Assembly: GCA_049291875.1 (NCBI GenBank)
Contig: JBATQE010000004.1
Span: 62,001 to 126,000 of the forward strand
DNA: 64,000 nt
From: CTSOIL-112 sp049291875
Lineage (GTDB): Bacteria; Pseudomonadota; Gammaproteobacteria; Burkholderiales; Burkholderiaceae
Direction of reading: 5' to 3'
Positions within the stretch are counted from its first letter, which is position 1. Each line of letters begins with the position of its first letter. Position numbers and translations under genes: made by a program. Below are positions 43,831 to 52,791 of this stretch, piece by piece. The notes under the pieces were generated by a model. It was not told the origin of the DNA and ran no database searches. It saw nothing but the letters and a program-made list of their open reading frames with translations.

Positions 43831-43862
43831 AAAAAAACGGCAGATCATTCTGCCGTTTTTTT
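43831..43862. terminator. Bidirectional terminator between alx and ogt
   Basis: A-run, ACGGCAG - ATCATT - CTGCCGT, T-run: serves alx on the plus strand and ogt on the minus strand. Confidence 0.88.
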
Positions 43863-43882
43863 ATTGCTCTGTTTTAGCTGAT

Positions 43883-44377
43883 TTATTCGTACACAATGCC
43901 CTCGTGTGCCAGCAACCAGCGCTTCACCTCGATAAAGAAGCCGTCATCGTTGTGCGCAAAACCACCAATGCCATTTGCACCGACCACGCGGTGGCACGGC
44001 ACGATCAACGGATACGGATTGGCACCGCACGCGCCGCCGACCGCTCGTGGTGCGCCGCATTGAATGATTTGCCCCACTTGTTTGTAGGTGAGCACTTGCC
44101 CCGCCTCCAAACCGCTGATCACGCGCCATACTTTTTGTTGAAATGCTGTACCCTGATCCTGCAAGGGCAAATCAAATATGAATTGAGGATTGCTCAGAAA
44201 AGCTTTGACCTGCTCACTCGCACGTTCTGCCAGCGGACAATCGGCCTTTTGCTTCGGTGTACTTGCAGGCAAATACACCAATTCCTGAACGTGGGTCTTC
44301 GCCGCATTTAAACGGATGCCCACCGCGCCGAAAGGGGCTTTAACAATCGCGTTAAACGGTCTTACTAACGGGTGCAT
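43883..44377 (-). CDS. ogt: Methylated-DNA-protein-cysteine methyltransferase (Ogt/MGMT)
   Basis: A 164-residue DNA repair protein that removes alkyl groups from O6-alkylguanine. The acceptor cysteine is in VPCHRVVGANG; the helix-turn-helix part is LTYKQVGQIIQCGAPRAVGGA. ATG 44377 has AGGAG seven bases upstream; an ATG at 44398 has none. It follows the namZ-like gene by 30 bp in the same direction. Confidence 0.93.
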   Translation of the reverse strand: MHPLVRPFNAIVKAPFGAVGIRLNAAKTHVQELVYLPASTPKQKADCPLAERASEQVKAFLSNPQFIFDLPLQDQGTAFQQKVWRVISGLEAGQVLTYKQVGQIIQCGAPRAVGGACGANPYPLIVPCHRVVGANGIGGFAHNDDGFFIEVKRWLLAHEGIVYE

Positions 44378-44407
44378 ATGCGCTCCTATCCGTGCCAAAG
44401 AACACGT

Positions 44408-45649
44408 TTACCGATACAACTTGAATTCCTCAGTCTCTTTAAGCCAACGCACCTCGTCCACGCTTGCCAAATGTTCCAAATCCGCAGGCATAGTCGTCGC
44501 ATCATCCACCCATGCGCGCAACAGTGGCGAGCCATTGATGAGGTCAATGGCCAGTCGGTCAAATTCGTATTCATACCCAAAATCGCGCCACAGCGGATAA
44601 TCCGGGTGAATCGCGCGAATGGCTTTAAACGCCAGCGCCATCAAGCGCCACGGGCGAAACGCCTCATGATCGTACGCCGGATGATCGACGTGAATTTGTA
44701 TCCCTTGACACAGCTGACCTTGATGTTTGTGGAAGGTCGGCTCGAACCAGCACGGGCGCAAAATACAACCGTTTAACCACTGCGGTGCGGTTTTGTGCAT
44801 GTACGCCAAAACCGCCTGCGCATCCATATCCGGCGCACCGAATAATTCCAATGGCCGCGTCGTACCGCGCCCTTCCGACAAGGTCGTACCCTCCAGCATC
44901 ACCGTGCCCGCATAAGCACGCGCCATCGACAGATTCGGCGCATTCGGACTCGGGTTAATCCAACTGCGCTGATTTTGTGGCCAACCATAATCGGGCGCCG
45001 ACTGTGTATCCCAGCCCTGCATCGGAATCACGCGGTAATCCACATCTAAATGAAAGGTGCGCACAAACCAATGCGCCAGCTCGCCCAAGGTCAAACCATG
45101 CCGCATCGGCATTTCGCCCGCGCCGACAAAGCTTTCCCAACCCGCGCGCAAGCTCAACCCCTCGACGGGACGACCCGCCGGATTCGGCCGATCCAAAATC
45201 CAAACCGATTTGCCATGCTTCGCCGCCGCTTCCAACACATAGCGCAAGGTCGTGATAAAGGTATAAATCCGACAACCCAAATCCTGCAAATCCACCAACA
45301 GCACATCAAAACTGGCCATCATCGCATCGGTCGGTCGGCGCACCTCGCCATACAGGCTAAAAATCGGGATGCCGTGCGCAGGATCAGTGTAATCAGGCGA
45401 CTCCACCATATTGTCCTGTTTGTCACCACGCAAACCATGCTGCGGCCCAAACGCCGCAGACAGCTTGATTTCAGGCACTTTTGCCAATGCGTCCAAAGCG
45501 TGATCTAACTCCGGCGTAACCGATGCCGGATGCGCCAAAAGCGCCACGCGGCGACCGCGCAACTCGCGCTGTAAAGCCTCGTCGGACAGCAGTCGATCCA
45601 GTCCAAATACGGTCCTCTGAGGGTGTGATGTGTTGAGGGTTGAATTCAT
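44408..45649 (-). CDS. DUF1343 protein, NamZ-type exo-beta-N-acetylmuramidase
   Basis: A 413-residue protein of the DUF1343 family. Family segments: AAFGPQHGLRGDKQDNM, IPIFSLYGEVRRPTDAMM, LLVDLQDLGCRIYTFITT, ILDRPNPAGRPVEG, and ETTLSEGRG-like EGTTLSEGRGTTRPLELFGAP. The characterised member, Bacillus NamZ, splits MurNAc from the non-reducing end of peptidoglycan fragments. No signal peptide is visible, so this one should act in the cytoplasm, perhaps in muropeptide recycling. Its ATG overlaps the stop of the DOMON-like gene. Confidence 0.85.
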   Translation of the reverse strand: MNSTLNTSHPQRTVFGLDRLLSDEALQRELRGRRVALLAHPASVTPELDHALDALAKVPEIKLSAAFGPQHGLRGDKQDNMVESPDYTDPAHGIPIFSLYGEVRRPTDAMMASFDVLLVDLQDLGCRIYTFITTLRYVLEAAAKHGKSVWILDRPNPAGRPVEGLSLRAGWESFVGAGEMPMRHGLTLGELAHWFVRTFHLDVDYRVIPMQGWDTQSAPDYGWPQNQRSWINPSPNAPNLSMARAYAGTVMLEGTTLSEGRGTTRPLELFGAPDMDAQAVLAYMHKTAPQWLNGCILRPCWFEPTFHKHQGQLCQGIQIHVDHPAYDHEAFRPWRLMALAFKAIRAIHPDYPLWRDFGYEYEFDRLAIDLINGSPLLRAWVDDATTMPADLEHLASVDEVRWLKETEEFKLYR

Positions 45650-46230
45650 AGTGTGTTTATCAATGTTGATACGTGCAAGGGTAATAAAAATTGTGTGCGT
45701 ACATGAAAATCAGGCTTTTCAAGCTCATCGTGTCGCATGGCCCAGTAGCTTTTGCGATGATCTGTGGTTTCCATAACGGCGGATAAACCGATCTGCCACG
45801 TTGGATGCTGTGGCCACCGCGACAGCAAATCTGCGGGCGAAACCGTTGCCGTCAACTCGAATCCCTGCGCATGCTGTTTCAATGCGATGCTCGGCGCCGA
45901 CGAATACTGAAAAGAATCATCCCGAACCCGATAATCATTGAACCGATACACCGCCCAGCAGCCTGATGGCGCGAAATTAAATTCAAAATAATCGTCTGCA
46001 CCCGGCACAGAAACAAAGGCCTCGCAACAGGTATGTTGCCACAGATGATCACACGCGACGGGTACCGTTGGTGTCGGCAATAAAATACCGAGTGAACGCC
46101 GTTCATCCGATTGATAACGACAGCAAAACGAAAAAACCAGCTTATCGTCAGATTGCAAAGCAACACCCGCCTCAACCGCCATCGGAATGGCGGGAACATA
46201 CGCAGGGTGGTGGTGAAGCGTCAGCATCAT
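45646..46230 (-). CDS. DOMON-like domain protein
   Basis: A 194-residue single-domain protein resembling the DOMON-like group of proteobacterial proteins (SDDKLVFSFCCRYQ, HLWQHTCCEAFVSV, YFEFNFAPSGCWAVYRFNDY, KSYWAMRHD). DOMON folds bind sugars or haem; the function of this soluble version is unknown. No signal peptide. I start at ATG 46230; the open frame extends upstream into ispH. The stop overlaps the start of the DUF1343 gene, so the two are translated together and may share a role in cell-wall sugar handling. Confidence 0.72.
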   Translation of the reverse strand: MMLTLHHHPAYVPAIPMAVEAGVALQSDDKLVFSFCCRYQSDERRSLGILLPTPTVPVACDHLWQHTCCEAFVSVPGADDYFEFNFAPSGCWAVYRFNDYRVRDDSFQYSSAPSIALKQHAQGFELTATVSPADLLSRWPQHPTWQIGLSAVMETTDHRKSYWAMRHDELEKPDFHVRTQFLLPLHVSTLINTL

Positions 46231-46261
46231 TAAATAGAAAACTCGTGGGGCGCACGCACGA

Positions 46262-47248
46262 TTACAGCGACTCGACCCGCACCTCAATGCTTTGCAGGCC
46301 ACTCAAACCTTTGGGCAGCGGGAAACGCACGGATTCTTCCACACCCTCCAGCACGCTGACCGAGCGCGCGCCCAATTCTTTGATGCGATCCAGCACCGAC
46401 TCGACCAGCACTTCCGGCGCCGATGCTCCGGCCGTCACACCGATTTTGCGCGCATTGGCAAACCACGCCGGTTGCAGATCATTCGCATTGTCCACCATAT
46501 ACGCGGCCACGCCCATTTTCTCGGCCAGCTCGCGCAGACGATTCGAGTTCGAGCTATTCGGACTGCCCACCACGACTACCACCTCCACCTGCGGTGCGAG
46601 TACTTTCACCGCATCTTGGCGATTCTGCGTGGCGTAGCAAATGTCCGCTTTTTTCGGCTCGGTGATCAGCGGGAAGCGGGTTTTCAGCGCCTCAATCACG
46701 CCCTTGGTATCGTCCACCGACAGCGTGGTCTGGGTGACATAGGCCAGATGATCCGGCGTTTTCACTTGCAACTTGGCGATGTCCGCTTCGGTTTCAACCA
46801 AATAAATGCCGTCCGCGACCTGCCCCATCGTGCCTTCCACTTCCGGATGCCCTTTGTGACCGATCATGATGATTTCAAAGCCGCGCTCGCGCATGCGTTT
46901 AACCTCAACGTGCACCTTGGTCACCAGCGGACAAGTCGCATCGAAAATATGCAAATCGCGTCGTTGCGCTTCGGCACGCACCGCCAGCGACACGCCATGC
47001 GCGGAGAAAATCACGGTGCTGCCATCGGGCGCTTCGTGCAGCTCCTCGATAAAGACCGCGCCTTTGTTTTTCAAATCATCCACAACGTATTTATTGTGAA
47101 CGATTTCGTGGCGCACGTAGATCGGCGCACCGAATTGTTCCAATGCACGCTCGACAATACTGATGGCGCGATCAACACCGGCGCAAAACCCACGTGGCTG
47201 CGCCAATACAATGGATGCGTCCTGCATCATGGATGATTTATCCGTCAT
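46262..47248 (-). CDS. ispH: 4-hydroxy-3-methylbut-2-enyl diphosphate reductase IspH
   Basis: A 328-residue [4Fe-4S] enzyme, last step of the MEP isoprenoid pathway. The three cluster cysteines are in RGFCAGVDRAI, DATCPLVTKVH and CYATQNRQD; substrate residues are in RHEIVHNKYVV and FSAHGVS. ATG 47248 overlaps the fkpB stop (GTGATG), so the pair is coupled. The fkpB-ispH order is conserved in proteobacteria. Confidence 0.96.
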   Translation of the reverse strand: MTDKSSMMQDASIVLAQPRGFCAGVDRAISIVERALEQFGAPIYVRHEIVHNKYVVDDLKNKGAVFIEELHEAPDGSTVIFSAHGVSLAVRAEAQRRDLHIFDATCPLVTKVHVEVKRMRERGFEIIMIGHKGHPEVEGTMGQVADGIYLVETEADIAKLQVKTPDHLAYVTQTTLSVDDTKGVIEALKTRFPLITEPKKADICYATQNRQDAVKVLAPQVEVVVVVGSPNSSNSNRLRELAEKMGVAAYMVDNANDLQPAWFANARKIGVTAGASAPEVLVESVLDRIKELGARSVSVLEGVEESVRFPLPKGLSGLQSIEVRVESL

Positions 47249-47721
47249 CACAACACCCCGATCACTTTGAGTTCCAAACGCAACGGTTTGCCCGCCAATG
47301 GGTGGTTAAAATCCACTACCGCGCCACTTTTATCATCGTTCCAGCCCATGAATTGCCCGCTCATGCGGTAACCGTTCGGCATGGCAAATTCCACGAAATC
47401 GCCTTCACCAAAGGTATCTACCTGCGGATTGCCTTCGAGCAACAACTGACGCGAAACCACTTGGCGCAGTTCCGAGTTATAGTCGCCAAACGCCTCATCC
47501 GCCGTGAGCTCAAACGTCTCGTGCGCACCTTCATGCAGTCCGAGCAATTTATCCTCCATAAAGGGCGCGAGCTGCGCTTGCCCAACGGCGACCGTTGCCG
47601 GATTGCCGTTAAACGTATTCAGAAAATCGCGCTCTTCCTGCCCATTGACATCCAAAACCGCCAAGCGGTAATGCAACGTCACGTGCGAATGCGCCTCGAT
47701 GGCTTGCTTAAACTCTGACAT
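47248..47721 (-). CDS. fkpB: FKBP-type peptidyl-prolyl isomerase, SlpA/FkpB
   Basis: A 157-residue SlyD/FkpB-like protein: FKBP half-domains (VTLHYRLAVLDVNGQE, LIGL-type KLLGLHEGAHETFEL) around an inserted flap domain (AFGDYNSELRQVVSR, FMGWNDDKSGAVVDFNHPLAG). It acts as a folding helper in the cytoplasm. It lacks the His-rich tail of SlyD. It precedes ispH with overlapping codons. Confidence 0.92.
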   Translation of the reverse strand: MSEFKQAIEAHSHVTLHYRLAVLDVNGQEERDFLNTFNGNPATVAVGQAQLAPFMEDKLLGLHEGAHETFELTADEAFGDYNSELRQVVSRQLLLEGNPQVDTFGEGDFVEFAMPNGYRMSGQFMGWNDDKSGAVVDFNHPLAGKPLRLELKVIGVL

Positions 47722-47855
47722 TGGTGTTTAATCCTGTAAAAAATGAGACACGGAACCTGTCCGTTTTCTCAAAAATTCATTGAATCATAGAGGTCGCGCC
47801 ACACAACTCGCTCAACCTACGCTCACTCTATTTTGACAGCAGGATTATAAACGAT

Positions 47856-48545
47856 ATGTCCATCACCGATTGGCCTGTTCACGACCGACCACGCGAGAAA
47901 TTACTCAACGGCGGCGCCGGCGCGCTGACCGATGCCGAGCTACTCGCGATTTTCCTGCGCGTGGGCGTTCACGGCAAAAGCGCGGTCGATTTAGCACAGG
48001 ATTTGATTGCGCATTTCGGCACACTGGCACAACTGTTCAACGCCTCTTTGGACGAATTGTCGCAAATCAAAGGCATGGGGCAAGCCAAATATGTGCAACT
48101 GCAAGCCGTATTTGAAATGAGCCGCCGCGCACTCGCCGACAGCGCCAGCCAGCACACGGTCATCGCCGATTTACCCGCGCTCAAAACCCTGATTCAATTG
48201 CATCTACGCAACGCCGCGAGCGAGCAATGCATCGCCCTGTTTCTCGACCCATCACTGCGACTGATGCACATCGAAACCCTATCCGAGGGCACGCCGACCA
48301 CGCTCAATCTGCATGTGCGCACGCTGGTACAACGCGCACTGAGCGTGAATGCTCACGCCATCATCCTCGCGCACAATCATCCGAATGGCAGCGCACAGCC
48401 GTCCGAAGACGACATTCGTACTACACAGGCATTACAAGAGCAGCTACGACCACTTGGGCTGTACTTGATTGACCACTTCATCGTTGCCGACGGGCAAACA
48501 CCCTACAGCTTGGCCGAAAATGGCTGCATCACCCCATTATTTTGA
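47856..48545 (+). CDS. radC: RadC family protein (UPF0758)
   Basis: A 229-residue protein: N-terminal helix-hairpin-helix region (RPREKLLNGGAGALTDAELL, LSQIKGMGQAK) and C-terminal JAMM/MPN+ metalloprotease-like domain with HNHPNGSAQPSEDD. The name is historical; a role in DNA repair is not established. It is divergent from fkpB with 134 bp between them. Confidence 0.92.
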   Translation: MSITDWPVHDRPREKLLNGGAGALTDAELLAIFLRVGVHGKSAVDLAQDLIAHFGTLAQLFNASLDELSQIKGMGQAKYVQLQAVFEMSRRALADSASQHTVIADLPALKTLIQLHLRNAASEQCIALFLDPSLRLMHIETLSEGTPTTLNLHVRTLVQRALSVNAHAIILAHNHPNGSAQPSEDDIRTTQALQEQLRPLGLYLIDHFIVADGQTPYSLAENGCITPLF

Positions 48546-48550
48546 GCGCT

Positions 48551-48573
48551 GCCTCACGCATTGAGGCCTATTT
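48551..48573 (+). terminator. Weak terminator after radC
   Basis: GCCTCA - CGCAT - TGAGGC followed by CTATTTT, six bases after the radC stop. The stem is short and the T-run broken. Confidence 0.5.
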
Positions 48574-48629
48574 TGAATCAAATCCTATACCAATATCGCC
48601 ACACTTTCAGCACGAACGCGACGAAGCAC

Positions 48630-48658
48630 TTGTTTTCAAAACCAAATTCCCGTATAAT
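48630..48658 (+). promoter_or_regulatory. Promoter of rpmB-rpmG
   Basis: TTGTTT, exactly 17 bp, perfect TATAAT (48653-48658). It gives a leader of about 225 nt before rpmB. The rest of 48574-48890 contains no ORF or motif I can support. Confidence 0.7.
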
Positions 48659-48890
48659 TGCGCGTTCTGGAAACACTTTTTGCCATATTCACCCTACAGT
48701 CGCAGCAATTCATGTGCGAATTCACTGGGACTGAGCAGATTCACCGGCGAAGTGTGCGAACCTTTAAATTAACCGAATCACTTTGACTTGAGTCGTTCAC
48801 GTTGTTCTAAGCAGTCGCCTCGACTACGCGACACCCAAACAACGATTTAACCGCCATCGGGTCATATTCACCAGCATCAAAGGAACTTTC

Positions 48891-49124
48891 ATGGCACGCG
48901 TATGTCAAGTAACGGGTAAACGCCCAATGTCTGGGAACAATGTTTCTCACGCGAACAATAAAACCAAACGTCGCTTTTTGCCAAACTTGCAAAGCCGCCG
49001 TTTTTGGGTAGAGTCAGAAAACCGCTACGTGCGTTTGCGCGTATCAAACGCCGCTTTGCGCACCATCGATAAAAACGGCATCGACGCCGTATTGGCCGAT
49101 TTGCGTGCCCGTGGCGAAATCTAA
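48891..49124 (+). CDS. rpmB: 50S ribosomal protein L28 (bL28)
   Basis: A 77-residue basic protein starting MARVCQVTGKRPMSGNNVSH, followed by the ANNKTKRRFLPNLQSRRFW stretch, both typical of bL28. ATG 48891 follows AAAGGAAC. It is a large-subunit protein and is followed 11 bp later by rpmG, the usual pair. Confidence 0.97.
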   Translation: MARVCQVTGKRPMSGNNVSHANNKTKRRFLPNLQSRRFWVESENRYVRLRVSNAALRTIDKNGIDAVLADLRARGEI

Positions 49125-49135
49125 GGAGAACCATC

Positions 49136-49291
49136 ATGCGCGATAAAATCAAACTCGAATCCACTGCAGGTACCGGTCACTTCTACACGACCGATAAAAA
49201 TAAACGCAACATGCCAGAAAAAATGGAAATCAAAAAATTTGATCCTGTGGCACGTAAGCATGTGATCTACAAAGAAACCAAAATCAAATAA
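49136..49291 (+). CDS. rpmG: 50S ribosomal protein L33 (bL33)
   Basis: A 51-residue protein, MRDKIKLESTAGTGHFYTTD followed by KNKRNMPEKMEIKKFDPVAR, the standard bL33 of proteobacteria of the cysteine-free (zinc-independent) type. ATG 49136 follows AAGGAG eight bases upstream. It ends 30 bp before a clear terminator. Confidence 0.97.
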   Translation: MRDKIKLESTAGTGHFYTTDKNKRNMPEKMEIKKFDPVARKHVIYKETKIK

Positions 49292-49320
49292 ATCATTGAT
49301 TATTTGACACTGTTCTTTGC

Positions 49321-49348
49321 AAAAAACCACCTGCTCAGGTGGTTTTTT
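49321..49348 (+). terminator. Terminator after rpmG
   Basis: A-run, CCACCTG - CT - CAGGTGG and TTTTTT, 30 bp after the rpmG stop. Confidence 0.9.
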
Positions 49349-49467
49349 ATTTATCCGTTTTCATCTAAGAGCCAAGCTCTGCCCGAAAATAGAAGCAAAT
49401 TTCCGCTACAATACACGTTTTTACTCAATACGAAATTTATTCGACACCAAAATCTGCCTCATCGCCT

Positions 49468-50082
49468 ATGACCCGCATACAGACCAACACCCCGCGCAAG
49501 CACATTCAGTGGCTACTCATGGCCGCTTTGGTGGCGTTGGGCCTGTTTATTCTCTGGCCGATCTTGCGCGAGTTGGGCTATCGCTCGGGCGATGACGCAA
49601 TCGCATTACGCGTATACGAATGGCGCGACGAATTGAAGCTCGAATCATTGGAGCAGCAATATGACCTACCCAAAGGCCTGCTGTCCGCCGTCATGCACCA
49701 AGAATCCGCCGGCAACCCGACCGCAGAGAGCTATCGCGGCGCCAAGGGATTGTTTCAGTTCATGCACTCCACCGCCAAAGACATGGGGCTGGATGACCGC
49801 ACACACCCGCAGGACTCTGCTCAGGCGGCAGCCAAATACCTGAATATGCTGTATTTGCGCTACAACAAAAATCTGGAGCTGACCTTGGCTGCCTATAATT
49901 GGGGTTTGGGCAATGTTGATCAATACATCAAGCCGAACCCGCGCAATAAAAACAGCAAGACTAAACAGAGCGACGATGGCGAGAGCAACTACAGCACCTT
50001 TCGTCTGACCAAGATGCCAAACGAAACGCAGAATTACATTTCACGCATCAAAATGTTGCGCACCACCTATTATCTACGCTGA
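49468..50082 (+). CDS. Lytic transglycosylase (SLT domain)
   Basis: A 204-residue protein with one N-terminal membrane segment (about 15-35, uncleaved anchor likely) and a C-terminal SLT lysozyme-like domain: the catalytic Glu is in AVMHQESAGNPTA, followed by GAKGLFQFMHSTAKDMG and LAAYNWGLGNVDQY. It cleaves peptidoglycan strands to 1,6-anhydro-MurNAc ends. It is small and has no other domain. Confidence 0.9.
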   Translation: MTRIQTNTPRKHIQWLLMAALVALGLFILWPILRELGYRSGDDAIALRVYEWRDELKLESLEQQYDLPKGLLSAVMHQESAGNPTAESYRGAKGLFQFMHSTAKDMGLDDRTHPQDSAQAAAKYLNMLYLRYNKNLELTLAAYNWGLGNVDQYIKPNPRNKNSKTKQSDDGESNYSTFRLTKMPNETQNYISRIKMLRTTYYLR

Positions 50083-50095
50083 CCCTTTCAGCCAC

Positions 50096-50124
50096 AAAAA
50101 AAGCAAGCCTCAGGCTTGCTTTTT
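50096..50124. terminator. Bidirectional terminator between transglycosylase and LD-carboxypeptidase genes
   Basis: A-run, GCAAGCC - TCA - GGCTTGC, T-run; serves convergent genes on both strands. Confidence 0.9.
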
Positions 50125-50139
50125 ACACTCTGTAAGCAC

Positions 50140-51066
50140 TCACTCACAACGAATGGCTTTAACTTTCAATTCATAACCTTTTTCCGCCTCAACCAACAAC
50201 TGCGCGTTTTGACCGACTGGCAAAGTAACTTTGTCGCGCACATGTCCAAACGGTAAACCCGTCAGAATCGGCACGCGGCACCGCTCACGCAAATGCGCCA
50301 CCATTTCATCGAAGTTATAGCCATTGTCACTGTCGTACAATTGATAGCCATTAAATTGACCGAGCACAATCGCCGCCTGATTTTCCAAAATACCCGCATC
50401 GCGCAATTGATATAGATTGCGTTCAATGCGGTACGGATGCTCATTAATGTCCTCTAAAAACAGAATCCCACTCTGAATATTGGGCAGATACGGCGTACCG
50501 ACCAATTGATTGATCATGGTCAGATTGCCGCCCCACAAAATACCGTCGGCTTCAAAGCGATACTGCTGCGGGCGTTTCACCGCAATCGTGTCTTCGCCTG
50601 CCTGAATCAGATTCCAAAAATGTTTGAGCATGAAGGGCGACGGCGTTTCCGGACCGAAATCGAAACTCAGCATCGGCCCGTTGTACGAAGCGCAGCCGGT
50701 TTTCGCATAGTACGCCAAATTAAACGCGGTAAAATCGCTGTGCCCCATCAGACACAATTTCGCCTGCGCAATACCTTCAAAATCAATATGCTCCAACAAG
50801 CGCGACAGGCCGTAGCCACCACGCAAAGCCATCACCAAATCAGGACGCTTGGCTTGGATGTCCTCGCTCGGCTCGATGAATCGAGTCAAGGCATTGATTT
50901 CATTCAAACGCTCTTCATCCGTTCCGGCGAACCGCTGCATCTGGCGCAAAGCGCACGCCTGACCGGTCACGCGCCAACCTTGGCGAACAAAATAATCCAC
51001 GCCGCGCGCAATGGCATTGCGATCCTGCGGATTACTCGATGGCGCGATCAGTTGCAATACGGGCAT
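50140..51066 (-). CDS. ldcA: Muramoyltetrapeptide LD-carboxypeptidase (LdcA, peptidase S66)
   Basis: A 308-residue serine peptidase that removes the terminal D-Ala from tetrapeptides in peptidoglycan recycling. Family marks: VMALRGGYGLSRLLEHIDF, the nucleophile serine in CLMGHSDFTAF, LWGGNLTMINQLVGTPYLP, and GLPFGHVRDKVTLPVGQ at the C-terminus. Start ATG 51066 follows GGAGACCATC. No signal peptide, as expected for the cytoplasmic enzyme. Confidence 0.92.
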   Translation of the reverse strand: MPVLQLIAPSSNPQDRNAIARGVDYFVRQGWRVTGQACALRQMQRFAGTDEERLNEINALTRFIEPSEDIQAKRPDLVMALRGGYGLSRLLEHIDFEGIAQAKLCLMGHSDFTAFNLAYYAKTGCASYNGPMLSFDFGPETPSPFMLKHFWNLIQAGEDTIAVKRPQQYRFEADGILWGGNLTMINQLVGTPYLPNIQSGILFLEDINEHPYRIERNLYQLRDAGILENQAAIVLGQFNGYQLYDSDNGYNFDEMVAHLRERCRVPILTGLPFGHVRDKVTLPVGQNAQLLVEAEKGYELKVKAIRCE

Positions 51067-51111
51067 GATGGTCTCCTGCTTTATTGAGTCGGTGGCATTA
51101 TTTTACGCCAC

Positions 51112-52713
51112 TTACCCTTCAATTCCCTGACTGTCCAGATATTCTTCGTAATCGCCTTTATAGTCCACAATCTGACCATCGCCTTTGACCTCGATGATGC
51201 GCGTAGCCACGTTGTCAATGAATTGGCGATCGTGTGAGACGATGAACACCGTTCCGGCGTATTTTTCCAAAGCCAACTGGAGCGACTCGATCGACTCCAT
51301 ATCCAAGTGATTGGTCGGCTCGTCCAGCATCAATACATTGTGACGCCCCAAAATCAAACGACCAAAACTCATGCGATGCTTTTCACCGCCGGATAAGACT
51401 TTCACCGGCTTGACCACGTCTTCACCCGAAAAAAGCAGTTTACCAAGTACGCCGCGAATCGCCTGATCGTCGTCACCCGGCTGGCGATAGTTGCCCATCC
51501 ATTCCATCAGGTTTTCGCTCGAATCAAAATGCTCGGCCACATCTTGCGCCATATAGCCAATGTCGGCGTTTTCCGACCATTTGACCGTACCGCTGTCTGC
51601 AGCCAAATCCCCCTCAAAAATACGCAACAAGGTGGTTTTACCCACACCGTTGCCACCGATGATGGCGATTTTGTCACCCGCTTCAATCATCGTGGAGAAT
51701 TTGCTGATGATTGGTCGATCAAAACTTTTGCTGATGTGCTCCACCTCAACCGCCAAACGATGCAACGGTTTATTTTGCTCAAAGCGAATAAACGGATTTT
51801 GGCGCGACGATGGTTTGACTTCAACCGTATCCGCCTTGATCTTCTGAATCATTTTTTGGCGTGAGGTCGCTTGTGAGGCCTTCGATTTATTGGCCGAGAA
51901 ACGCGCCACGAATTCTTGCAACTCGGCAATACGTTCTTTCGCCTTGCTGTTGGCCGCCATTTGGCGCGCACGCGCCTCCGCCGAGGCGAGGCTGTAATCG
52001 TCGTAGTTGCCCGCATATACGGTCAGCGTGCCATAGTCCATATCGGCCATATGCGTACACACCGCATTCAAAAAATGTCGGTCATGCGAAATAATCACCA
52101 TGGTCGAGTCGCGCTCATTGAGCACGCCTTCGAGCCAGCGAATCGTATCGATGTCCAAATTATTGGTCGGCTCGTCCAACAGCAGCACGTCTGGATTGGA
52201 GAATAATGCCTGCGCCAACAGCACACGCACCTTCAAGCCCGGCGCAACGGCGCTCATCAAGCCTTGATGCAATTCCAACGGCAGCCCCACACCCAGCAGC
52301 AGCTCACCCGCGCGCGCCTCAGCCGTGTAACCGTCGTACTGCGCAAACACGCTCTCCAACTCCGCCGCGTGCATATAGTCGTCCTCGGTCGCCTCCAGAT
52401 TCGCATAGATCGCATCGCGCTCGGTCATGGCCTGCCACATTTCCGTGTGCCCCATCATCACCACGTCCAATACGCGCATATCCTCGAACGCAAACTGATC
52501 CTGACGCAGCTTACCCAAACGCACATTTGGCTCGATCACCACTTGACCGGAGGATTGCTCCAGATCGCCACCCAAAATTTTCATGAAGGTTGATTTGCCG
52601 CAACCATTCGCACCGATCAAACCGTAACGATTGCCCTCACCAAACTTCACATTGATGTTTTCAAACAATGGCTTTGCGCCAAACTGTTGAGTAATATTGA
52701 CTGCTGATAACAC
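51112..52713 (-). CDS. ybiT: ABC-F family ATPase, YbiT type
   Basis: A 533-residue soluble protein with two ABC domains and no membrane part. First Walker A GANGCGKSTFMKILGG, signature region in LMSAVAPGLKVRVLLAQALF, Walker B LLLDEPTNNLD; second Walker A GGNGVGKTTLLRIFEG, signature VLSGGEKHRMSFGRLIL, Walker B MLDEPTNHLDMES. ABC-F proteins act on ribosomes. The start is a GTG at 52713 (GGAG five bases upstream), giving LSAVNITQQFGAKPLFEN and a length close to E. coli YbiT (530); an ATG-less 15-codon extension upstream overlaps the ppiD terminator. Confidence 0.9.
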   Translation of the reverse strand: MLSAVNITQQFGAKPLFENINVKFGEGNRYGLIGANGCGKSTFMKILGGDLEQSSGQVVIEPNVRLGKLRQDQFAFEDMRVLDVVMMGHTEMWQAMTERDAIYANLEATEDDYMHAAELESVFAQYDGYTAEARAGELLLGVGLPLELHQGLMSAVAPGLKVRVLLAQALFSNPDVLLLDEPTNNLDIDTIRWLEGVLNERDSTMVIISHDRHFLNAVCTHMADMDYGTLTVYAGNYDDYSLASAEARARQMAANSKAKERIAELQEFVARFSANKSKASQATSRQKMIQKIKADTVEVKPSSRQNPFIRFEQNKPLHRLAVEVEHISKSFDRPIISKFSTMIEAGDKIAIIGGNGVGKTTLLRIFEGDLAADSGTVKWSENADIGYMAQDVAEHFDSSENLMEWMGNYRQPGDDDQAIRGVLGKLLFSGEDVVKPVKVLSGGEKHRMSFGRLILGRHNVLMLDEPTNHLDMESIESLQLALEKYAGTVFIVSHDRQFIDNVATRIIEVKGDGQIVDYKGDYEEYLDSQGIEG

Positions 52714-52755
52714 ACACACTCCATCCGACAAACTGATAAAAAATCCAAAACAAAA

Positions 52756-52780
52756 CACGCTAAATGAGCCATTTAGCGTG
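52756..52780 (-). terminator. Terminator after the ppiD-like gene
   Basis: CACGCTAAATG - AGC - CATTTAGCGTG, a perfect 11-bp stem, followed on the minus strand by TTTTGTTTTG. It lies 12 bp after the ppiD stop and 43 bp before the ABC-F start. Confidence 0.82.
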
Positions 52781-52791
52781 CATCGTCCAAC

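Noticed and set aside
46292..47236. 314-codon open frame antisense to ispH
   Set aside because: Shadow of ispH; composition is that of reversed codons.
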